DNA from: Bacteroidota bacterium
GTDB taxonomy: Bacteria > Bacteroidota > Bacteroidia > Chitinophagales > Chitinophagaceae
Direction: 5' to 3'
Assembly: GCA_016711825.1 (NCBI GenBank)
Contig: JADJSG010000007.1
Location: 248,001-312,000, forward strand
DNA: 64,000 nucleotides
Shown here piece by piece: positions 57,045-64,000 of the stretch. The notes under the pieces were generated by a model. It was given only the letters and a program-made list of their open reading frames with translations, did not search any database and was not told the origin of the DNA. The position numbers and the translations under genes are program-made. Position 1 is the stretch's first letter. The number at the start of each line of letters is the position of its first letter.

Positions 57045-57119
57045 TGAGAGATTGTAACTAACTATCAAAAAAAAACCTAAGATTACTCATTCAATAACGA
57101 CAAAATAATAATTACTAAT

Positions 57120-57767
57120 ATGGATACAATCATCAACAATAGCATGCCTCGTATAGGCGACCAAGCACCCGATTTTGACGCTGTCACTACAACGGGACCA
57201 CTCAAATTGTCAAGTTATCAAGACGGGCACTGGGTTATATTATTTTCTCACCCTGCCGATTTTACGCCAGTATGTACTACAGAAATGATGGGGTTTGCAA
57301 AAGAAAAAGAATTTTTTGCTGCTCATCAAACCAAATTGATCGGCTTGAGTATTGATAGTATTCATGCACATATCGCATGGGTAAATGCGGTGCATGAAAA
57401 AACAGGCATCTTGTTTGAGTTTCCGATTATTGCAGACTTAGACATGAAAATTGCAAAGTTGTACGGAATGTTACAACCTGGGGAAAGCGAAACAGCTGCA
57501 GTACGTGCGGTGTTTATCATAGACCCTAAAGGGAAAGTGCGTTTAATCATGTACTACCCATTAAATGTAGGTCGTAATATGGAAGAAATCAAAAGAACCC
57601 TTATTGCTTTGCAAACATCAGATGAAAATCAATGTGCGATGCCTTTAAATTGGCAAACGGGTGATCAAGTGATTGTGCCTGCACCTAAAACAATCAATGC
57701 ACTGGCTGAAAGAAAAGCGAGTAATTTAGAGATGGTAGATTGGTATTTGGCCAAAAGAACTTTATAA
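57120..57767 (+). CDS. Peroxiredoxin, Prx6/1-Cys-like
   Basis: 215-residue thiol peroxidase. The peroxidatic Cys52 sits in FTPVCTTEM, preceded by HPADF; LIGLSIDSIHAHIAWVNAV is the second Prx6-type block. The C-terminal extension of about 50 residues (QVIVPAPKTINALAER) is typical of the Prx6 group. A further Cys near 181 (NQCAMPL) could act as a resolving residue. It would reduce peroxides or persulfides in the sulfide-stressed cell. A half-site TGTAAC occurs upstream, but without a matching second half. A strong terminator follows. Confidence 0.88.
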   Translation: MDTIINNSMPRIGDQAPDFDAVTTTGPLKLSSYQDGHWVILFSHPADFTPVCTTEMMGFAKEKEFFAAHQTKLIGLSIDSIHAHIAWVNAVHEKTGILFEFPIIADLDMKIAKLYGMLQPGESETAAVRAVFIIDPKGKVRLIMYYPLNVGRNMEEIKRTLIALQTSDENQCAMPLNWQTGDQVIVPAPKTINALAERKASNLEMVDWYLAKRTL

Positions 57768-57786
57768 AAAATCAAAAATAATTTTT

Positions 57787-57820
57787 CTTCGGAGCGTCCT
57801 TCGCTCCGAAGTTTTTTTTT
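57787..57820 (+). terminator. Strong terminator after peroxiredoxin
   Basis: Perfect 10-bp GC-rich stem CTTCGGAGCG / CGCTCCGAAG with a 5-nt loop, then nine T. Confidence 0.9.
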
Positions 57821-58945
57821 GTAGCTTTCAACTGCTAACGATTCATGTTCAAGTGCCCAATGCACATTCACCAGAAAAGTTTTATTGTCATTCCGTGCGT
57901 CTCTATACAAAAGTTCAATTATTGAAAAAGAATGCCGACACGGAATCTCAAAAGATTTGCATCATCGCTCAATATACAATAAGCAGATACCGCATGAGAC
58001 TGCAATATGACACTTCGATATTAATAAATTCCTTATTGTCATTCCGTGCGTCGCTATACAAAAGATCAATTATTGAAAAAGAATGCCGACACTGAATCTC
58101 AAAAGATTTGCATTATCGCTCAATATACAATAAGCAGATACCGCATGAGGCTGCGGTATGACACCAGCAGATACCACATGACACTGCGGTATGACACCAG
58201 CTGATACCGCTTGAGGCTGCGGGTCTGACGATAAATATCAGACTCAAACTAATGGTTCGATATGACACTTCGATTTGGCAGTGGATAAATTTTTTAGTAT
58301 TCATGGTTATCTGCCAATTGCTTAGTCAAAGCCTAACATTTATTGTCATTCCGTGCGTCGCTTCCTTAAAGATCAATTATTGAAAAAGAATGCCGATACG
58401 GAATCTCAAAAGATTTGCATTATCGCTCAATAAGCAGATACCGCATGAGACTGCGGTATGACACCAGCAGATACCGCATGAGGTTGCGGGTCTGATGATA
58501 AATATCAGACTGAAACTAATGGTTCGATATGACATTTCGATTTTAAAAAAATCCTTATTGTCATTCCGTGCGTCGCTTCCCTAAAGATCAATTATTGAAA
58601 AAGAATGCCGACACGGAATCTCATGAGATTTGTAATTAAGCTCAACATACAATATGCAGATACCGCATGAGGCTGCGGTATGACACTTCTATTTACCAGA
58701 ATTTAAAACTCATACATTTAATATTAATAAAGATTTGTATTATAGCTCAACATACAATCAGCAGATACCGCATGAGGCTGCGGTATGACACTTCTATTTA
58801 GCAGAATTTAAAACTCATACATTTAATATTAATTAGACAAATACAGTGTCACCTCTTATCATATTTTATTCCCTAAAAATATTTATCTAAAATCCATTTA
58901 TATTAAATATCATTTTTATATTTTTGACTTGAAAAACCTACTACT

Positions 58946-59236
58946 ATGACCTATTGGGTATACATACTAACTAACAAAAATAATTCTGTTCTTTACATAG
59001 GTGTCACGAATAACATATACAGAAGAACACTTGATCATAAAGAGTGTGTCAACAAAAATTCTTTTACAAGTAGGTATAATATCAACAAACTTGTTTATTA
59101 CAAGGAGTTTGCTGAAATTACTGAGGCTATTATTTGTGAAAAGAAATGGAAGAAATGGAAGAGAATCTGGAAAGATGCATTAATAAATGAAAACAATCCT
59201 AATTGGGAAGATTTGTTTAATGATTTCCTCGTTTAA
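58946..59236 (+). CDS. GIY-YIG endonuclease-like protein inside repeat array
   Basis: 96 residues: MTYWVYILTNKNNSVLYIGVTNNIYRRTLDH carries the GIY-YIG pattern (VYIL...LYIG, then R), with the EAIICEKKWKKWKR segment and Glu expected in the catalytic surface, then the end NPNWEDLFNDF typical of this small stand-alone group. A TATTTTTG promoter box lies 27 bp before the ATG. Flanked on both sides by the repeat array; a role in the spread or turnover of these repeats is possible but only inferred. Confidence 0.8.
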   Translation: MTYWVYILTNKNNSVLYIGVTNNIYRRTLDHKECVNKNSFTSRYNINKLVYYKEFAEITEAIICEKKWKKWKRIWKDALINENNPNWEDLFNDFLV

Positions 59237-59874
59237 TAAATTACAGTCAATAGATTCCGAATGATGCTGTAGGTCTGATGATAAATATCGAATTCAAATC
59301 ACAAATTCAATATGCCTCAGACTCTAATATTAAGAATGTAATTTAATCTGCCAATTACTTAGTCAAAGCCAAACATTTATTGTCATTCCGTGCGTTGCTT
59401 CCTTAAAGATCAATTATTGAAAAATAATGCCGACACGGAATCTCATGAGATTTGTAATTAAGCTCAACATACAATGAGCAGATACCGCATGAGGCTGCGG
59501 TATGACACTTCGATTTGGCAGTGGATAAATTTTCTAGTATTCATGTTTATCTGCCAATTGCTTAGTCAAAACCAAACATTAATTGTCATTCCGTGCGTCG
59601 CTTCCCTAAAGATCAATTATTGAAAAAGAATGCCGACACGGAATCTCAAAAGATTTGCATTATCGCTCAATATACAATAAGTAGATACCGCATGAGGCTG
59701 CGGTATGACACTTCGATTTAACAGTGGATAAATTTTCTAGTATTCATGTTTATCTGCCAATTGCTTAGTCAAAGCTATACATTTATTGTCATTCCGTGCG
59801 TCGCTTCCCTAAAGATCAATTATTGAAAAATAATGCCGACACGGAATCTCATGAGATTTGTATAAGGCCCAACA

Positions 59875-60062
59875 AAAAAAAAGGAGGAACCCCCGGGGGG
59901 GGGGGGGGGGACCCCCGGGGGGAAAGACACAGGGCGGGGGGGGGCCGCCCCCGGCAGCGCCCGGGGGGGGGGGGGGGGCGGGAAAAAAAAAACACCAACC
60001 AAAAGCGAGGGGGCGAAAAAACACCAAAAAAAAAAAAATCCTCATTCCCCTGCCGCTTAGAG
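59875..60062. other. Implausible homopolymer block (probable assembly artefact)
   Basis: Runs of up to 17 G and long A and C runs occupy about 180 bp in an A-T-rich region. The flanks, ending GAGATTTGTA and resuming GATTTGTAATAAAGC, fit an ordinary repeat unit (GAGATTTGTAATTAAGCTC elsewhere). Open frames here are meaningless. Confidence 0.7.
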
Positions 60063-60688
60063 CCGACTCAAGATTTGTAATAAAGCACAACATACAATAA
60101 GCAGATACCGCATGAGGCTGCGGTATGACACCAGCAGAAACGACATGACACTGAGGTATGACACCAGCAGATACCGCTTGAGGCTGCGGGTCTGACGATA
60201 AATATCAGACTCAAACTAATGGTTCGATATGACACTTCGATTTGGCAGTGGATAAATTTTCTAGTATTCACCTTAATCTGCCCAATGCACAATCACCAGA
60301 AAAGTTTTATTGTCATTCCGTGCGTTGCTTCCTTAAAGATCAATTATTGAAAAATAAAGCAGACACGGAATCTCATGAGATTTGTAATTAAGCTCAACAT
60401 ACAATATGCAGATACCGCATGAGGCTGCGGTATGACACCAGCAGATACCACATGACACTGCGGTATGACACCAGCTGATACCGCATGAGACTGCGGGTCT
60501 GAAGATAAATATCAGACTCAAATCACAAGGTCAGAGATGATACTTCCCTTAAGTGCTGGATAAATCTTCAGATAAATATCTAGCATTTTTAAATCCCCTA
60601 TTCTTTAATCATAGCATTAAGAAATGATCAATTGAAATTTTGATTATACTGTTAAAATATTGCCAAACCATTTACATGCTATTTGTTG

Positions 60689-60704
60689 TGTAACTTTAGT
60701 AACT
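60689..60704. promoter_or_regulatory. Crp/Fnr dyad upstream of dioxygenase-rhodanese gene 2
   Basis: TGTAACTTTAGTAACT. Its centre is exactly 33.5 bp before the TTTG of CACCTTTGC (60730), the same geometry as copy 1 although the promoters share little other sequence. Confidence 0.6.
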
Positions 60705-60760
60705 AAATAGTGTTCATTTACGTTGCACCTTTGCACTCATAACTATAAAAACATAAAAAT

Positions 60761-62181
60761 ATGACAGTAGAACAAATTTATACAGGTTGTCTGGCACAAG
60801 GTGCCTATTATATCACTTCAAATGGGGAAGCAGTCATTATTGACCCTCTTCGTGAAACCCAACCCTATCTTGATCGTTTGCAACGTGATGGAGTAAAACT
60901 AAAATATATTTTCGAAACCCATTTTCATGCTGATTTTGTAAGTGGTCATCTCGATTTTAAAAAAAAACAAATGCACCTATAGTGTATGGCCCAAATGCGA
61001 CTTGCGAATTTGAATGTATTTCTGCCAAAGATGGTCAATTGTTTCAAGTTGGTGATGTAACTTTCAAAGTGCTTCATACACCTGGTCATACCATGGAAAG
61101 TACTTGTTTTTTGTTGATCGACGAAAAAGGTCAAGAGCATGCGCTCTTTAGTGGTGATACTTTGTTTATTGGCGATGTAGGCCGACCTGACTTGGCCCAA
61201 AAAGCTGCTTCCATGTCGCAAGAGCAATTGGCTGCTACCTTATTTCATTCTTTACGAACAAAAGTTATGACCTTGCCCGATGATGTGATTGTTTATCCTG
61301 CTCATGGTGCTGGTAGTGCTTGCGGTAAAAACATGAGCAAAGAAACGGTGTCTACCATTGGAAATCAAAAGCAATTCAACTATGCTTTGCGAGCAAATAT
61401 GACTGAAGCAGAATTTGTAAAAGAAGTTACTGAGGGTCTATTACCTCCGCCAGCATATTTTGGAATGAATGTGGCTATGAATAAAAAAGGATATGAAAGC
61501 TTTGACCATGTATTTGAACAAGGCATGAAAGCAATAGAAGCAAGCGATTTTGAAATGTTGGTAGAAGCTACAGGTGCATTAATTTTAGACACAAGAGATA
61601 ATAATGAATTTGCAAAGGGTTTTATTCCTCAATCAATCAATATTGGTATCAATGGCGATTTTGCCCCATGGGTAGGTGCTTTGATTGGAAATGTCAATCA
61701 ACCGCTTTTATTAGTAACCGCTTTAGGACAGGAAGCAGAGACCATCACACGATTGACAAGGGTTGGATTCGATCATATAATCGGACATTTGAATGGTGGT
61801 TTTGAAGCCTGGAAAGAAGCAGGATTTGAAATCGAAACAATACACAGAATCAGCGCCGAAACATTTGCTTCAGAAGTGAAAATTGGCGAAAGCAAAGTCA
61901 TTGATGTAAGAAAATTATCGGAATACCAAGCTGAACATGTAGAAGATGCTTTTATACGACCATTGGCTGAAATCAATGAATGGATAAAAGATATTGACCC
62001 TTCAACTCATTTTTACCTGCATTGTGCAGGAGGATATCGAAGCATGATTGCTGCAAGTATATTACAATCGAGGGGTTATCATCATTTTACTGAAATTGCT
62101 GGTGGGTTCAATGCCATTGCTCAAACCAATATACCGAAAACCGATTTTGTATGTCAATCAAAAGTATTAAGCAGCAATTAA
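60761..62181 (+). CDS. Persulfide dioxygenase-rhodanese fusion, copy 2, frameshifted
   Basis: Paralogue of the 470-residue protein at 55632. Codons 1-68 read the normal start MTVEQIYTGCLAQGAYYI...THFHADFVSGHLDF, then hit a stop at 60979. After the A9 run at 60959-60967 the other frame continues TNAPIVYGPNA...HTPGHTMEST...GDTLFIGDVGRPDL...HCAGGYRSM to the end. One extra A would restore a protein of 473 residues. The downstream part retains all metal ligands and the rhodanese Cys, and the promoter dyad is intact. So this is a sequence error, a recent mutation, or slippage-dependent expression; it cannot be decided here. Confidence 0.8.
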
Positions 62182-62325
62182 ATATCAATGATTCAAAGAA
62201 AAAGGGGCTTAAATTTTTGTCAAGCACTTAAAATACAAACCTAATATCAAAATGAATCAATCATAAGAATAAATAAATTTAAGTATAGTAATTCAATCAT
62301 CTAACAACAAATAAAACAATATAAT

Positions 62326-62649
62326 ATGGGATTTTTTAGTAACCTATTTGGTAACACAGTTGCCAATGAAGAATTAGCAAACAAAATTAATAACGGTGCA
62401 ATGCTCGTAGATGTTCGCAGTCAAGGCGAATTTGCGGCAGGAAGTGCTAAAGGGGCTATCAATATACCCCTAGAGAGCATACAAAGCCAATTGGCAAAAT
62501 TTAAAAACAAAAGTCATATTGTGGTTTTTTGCAGAAGTGGTAACCGCAGCGGACAAGCCAAAGCAATCTTGAATCAATTGGGCATTACCAATGTAACAAA
62601 TGGTGGCACTTGGAATGATGTGGCCAGTTTACAATCAACAGTAAAATAA
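62326..62649 (+). CDS. Single-domain rhodanese
   Basis: 107-residue sulfurtransferase with DVRSQGEFAAGSAKGAINIPL and the active-site loop FCRSGNRSG (Cys69). A short N-terminal stretch (MGFFSNLFGN) may associate with the membrane. It probably accepts sulfane sulfur from SQR or the dioxygenase-rhodanese proteins. The downstream genes follow at 33-bp or smaller gaps, so this begins a small operon; no TGTAAC dyad lies in its own 145-bp upstream gap. Confidence 0.9.
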   Translation: MGFFSNLFGNTVANEELANKINNGAMLVDVRSQGEFAAGSAKGAINIPLESIQSQLAKFKNKSHIVVFCRSGNRSGQAKAILNQLGITNVTNGGTWNDVASLQSTVK

Positions 62650-62682
62650 ATACAAAAAACCTCAGCAGTAAATATAAAAAAG

Positions 62683-62925
62683 ATGAATCCACTCTTAAAA
62701 GAAATAACAAGTCAATGGCATATTATGCGCATCATACGTCTAATGATAGGCATCATGATTATTGCACAAGCTTTTGCAGGGCGCAATGTAATGGTAGGAA
62801 TCCTGGGTGTAATATTCACTGCGATGGCTCTTTTTAATGTCGGATGCTGCGGAAGTAATGGCTGTATTCCAAACAAAAAATCAACAAATAACCCAAATGA
62901 ATTTACTTATGAAGAAGTGGTTTAA
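62683..62925 (+). CDS. DUF2892/YgaP-like small membrane protein
   Basis: 80 residues: MRIIRLMIGIMIIAQAFAGR and MVGILGVIFTAMALFNVGCCG form two hydrophobic helices typical of YgaP-type DUF2892 proteins, followed by a Cys-rich GCCGSNGCIP. In other bacteria this domain is fused to or next to rhodaneses. Its Cys residues could handle sulfur. It overlaps the next gene by 17 bp. Confidence 0.75.
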   Translation: MNPLLKEITSQWHIMRIIRLMIGIMIIAQAFAGRNVMVGILGVIFTAMALFNVGCCGSNGCIPNKKSTNNPNEFTYEEVV

Positions 62926-63115
62926 GTCAAGTGTTTTGTATTTGATTGGTGCAGCTATTGGCGCACTGGCTGGATATATTTACTGGCAACAAGTAGGTTG
63001 CTCATCTGGCTCATGTGCCATCACATCGAGCCCCATCAATAGCACCTTATATGGTGCACTGATGGGTAGTTTGTTTTTCAGTTTTTTTAAAAAAGAGAAA
63101 AAAATCATACAATAA
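62909..63115 (+). CDS. DUF6132-like small membrane protein
   Basis: About 68 residues from MKKWFKSSV. It contains two hydrophobic helices (LYLIGAAIGALAGYIYW and LYGALMGSLFFSFF) around a VGCSSGSCAITSSP loop with two Cys, as in DUF6132. ATG codons at 62897 and 62909 are both possible. It overlaps the preceding DUF2892-like gene, so coupled translation is likely. Function unknown; location and Cys pair suggest sulfur handling. Confidence 0.7.
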   Translation: MKKWFKSSVLYLIGAAIGALAGYIYWQQVGCSSGSCAITSSPINSTLYGALMGSLFFSFFKKEKKIIQ

Positions 63116-63137
63116 ACCTTTTAAAATAATCATACTT

Positions 63138-63431
63138 ATGAAATTTAATGAAATCATCCAATCAGAAAAACCTATACTGATCGACTTTTTTGCCGAATGG
63201 TGCGGACCTTGTAAAGCAATGGCCCCAATTTTAAAACAAGTAAAATCAGCCATAGGTGACAATGCCACCATTATTAAAATTGATGTAGATAAAAATCAAC
63301 AAATAGCCCAAGATTATCAAATTCAAGGGGTGCCAACTTTGATGATTTTTAAAAATGGTAAACAACTTTGGCGACAAAGTGGTGTAGTACCTGCCAATCG
63401 ATTAACAGATATCATTAAATCTTTTGCTTAA
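63138..63431 (+). CDS. trxA: Thioredoxin
   Basis: 97 residues with FFAEWCGPCKAMAPILKQV (active Cys22 and Cys25) and the cis-Pro segment GVPTLMIF. No signal peptide, so cytoplasmic. In this setting it would reduce persulfides on the rhodaneses or peroxiredoxin. It is 22 bp after the DUF6132-like gene and ends the probable rhodanese operon. Confidence 0.93.
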   Translation: MKFNEIIQSEKPILIDFFAEWCGPCKAMAPILKQVKSAIGDNATIIKIDVDKNQQIAQDYQIQGVPTLMIFKNGKQLWRQSGVVPANRLTDIIKSFA

Positions 63432-63462
63432 TTTAAACCCTCCAAAAAAAATAAAAATCAAT

Positions 63463-64000
63463 ATGACAAAAACTTTTAAATCATTATTATGGATGATGCT
63501 TATATCATTCAATGTAATTGCCCAAACAGCACCCTTTGAAGTATACATAGAACCCTTAAATATCAGTGGCTTAGCAGGTTTACAAGCCTTTGCATGGGGG
63601 CAACACAATGGAAAAATCCTGGCTATTGGTGGTCGTAAAGATGGATTACATGAACGACAACCTTTTGCTGCTTTTGATGTACCTGGTCACAATACCAATT
63701 TGATTGTAATTGATCCAGTAGCAATGCAATCATGGAGTGCCCCTTTGGCTTCATTACCTACAGCAATGCAAGAACAATTAAGTTCAACCAATATGCAATT
63801 TTATCAAGAAGGGGATTATTTGTATGTAGCAGGTGGATACGGATACAGTGCAACATCAGCTGATCATATTACCTATCCTAACCTGACCGCGATTAAAGTG
63901 CCAGATGTCATAAATGCTGTAATCAATGCCAATGCATTTACAAGCTATTTTCGACAAATTACAGATACAATGTTTGCATTGACAGGTGGCTATTTTAATA
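63463..64000 (+). CDS. Secreted kelch-like protein, partial at window end
   Basis: Open to the end of the window (179 codons visible), so it is truncated by the window boundary rather than broken. A signal peptide (MTKTFKSLLWMMLISFNVIAQ) is followed by segments typical of kelch propellers: GKILAIGGRKDG, DYLYVAGGYGYS and MFALTGGYF. Starts 31 bp after trxA on the same strand. Its role in the sulfur island is not evident. Confidence 0.75.
   Translation, partial: MTKTFKSLLWMMLISFNVIAQTAPFEVYIEPLNISGLAGLQAFAWGQHNGKILAIGGRKDGLHERQPFAAFDVPGHNTNLIVIDPVAMQSWSAPLASLPTAMQEQLSSTNMQFYQEGDYLYVAGGYGYSATSADHITYPNLTAIKVPDVINAVINANAFTSYFRQITDTMFALTGGYFN

Larger units (their letters stand above)
57884..60540. 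repeat. Tandem/palindromic repeat array, about 2.7 kb
   Basis: Eight copies of ATTGTCATTCCGTGCGT start at 57884, 58035, 58342, 58557, 59379, 59582, 59785 and 60309. Each is followed by about 40 bp ending GACACGGAATCT, so the ends ATTCCGTG and CACGGAAT form an inverted pair. The last three before the garbled block are exactly 203 bp apart. Between them are at least ten short hairpins of type ATACCGCA-TGAGGC-TGCGGTAT (for example 58138-58159) and the pair TCTGA...ATATCAGAC. No coding frame spans the units. A GIY-YIG gene sits in the middle. Confidence 0.85.

Noticed and set aside
57053..57068. TGTAAC half-site before the peroxiredoxin gene
   Set aside because: The second half (TATCAA) does not match, and no TTTG box lies at the expected spacing.
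59796..60100. Proline/glycine-rich frames on both strands
   Set aside because: They exist only because of the homopolymer block judged an artefact.
57884..60540. CRISPR array
   Set aside because: Repeats are palindromic and of mixed type, spacers are themselves repeated, and no cas genes are present.

Overview
The window is from a low-GC member of the Bacteroidota, probably Chitinophagia/Saprospiria-like, though I cannot place it further from sequence alone. The evidence is the type IX secretion gene porD, C-terminal T9SS sorting domains (types A and B), glutamine synthetase III, a RpoZ-DUF4296-PorD-CoaBC-BamD block, DUF3127 and DUF6132 proteins, and several TAnnTTTG promoters of the Bacteroidota sigma factor. 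Two stretches of implausible homopolymers (about 25296-25341 and 59875-60062) suggest a draft or metagenomic assembly. LAYOUT. 1-7.4 kb: Ate1-like transferase, NupG-like transporter, heptose genes (hldD, rfaE2), a beta-helix lipoprotein, an ACP phosphodiesterase-like protein, a YbhN-like membrane protein and panD. 7.5-13 kb: envelope and core operon bamD-rpoZ-coaBC-porD-DUF4296, then gltA. 13.3-24.6 kb: acyl-CoA synthetase with a TPR protein, topA, dnaG, dnaA, and a two-gene 5'-nucleotidase. 24.6-34 kb: DUF3127 protein, a decayed REP/RAYT element with its palindromes, glnN, then accessory TPR, delta-60-repeat and Ntn-hydrolase-like genes. 34-45.7 kb: tRNA-Leu(GAG), secreted gliding/T9SS proteins, Nudix and fused E1 dehydrogenase, a double-OmpA protein, thioesterase, DUF885 protein, rnc and tmRNA. 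45.8-47 kb: graveyard of gene remnants. 47-52.5 kb: three consecutive secreted repeat proteins. SULFUR ISLAND, 52.6-64 kb: a Crp/Fnr regulator, TauE/SafE, type II sulfide:quinone oxidoreductase, two paralogous persulfide-dioxygenase/rhodanese fusions, peroxiredoxin, rhodanese, two small Cys-bearing membrane proteins and thioredoxin. SQR would oxidise sulfide to persulfide, the dioxygenase-rhodanese proteins would process the persulfide, TauE would export sulfite or another sulfur oxyanion, and the thiol proteins would handle sulfane sulfur and redox stress. Four promoters here (tauE, sqr and both dioxygenase genes) carry a dyad TGTAAC-N4-GTNAC(A/C/T), always 32.5-33.5 bp from its centre to the TTTG of the -7 box. 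This looks like a class II activator site for the neighbouring Crp/Fnr protein, and it is the most notable observation in the window. The island is interrupted by about 2.7 kb of tandem and palindromic repeats carrying a small GIY-YIG gene. The second dioxygenase gene has a one-base frameshift in an A9 run.
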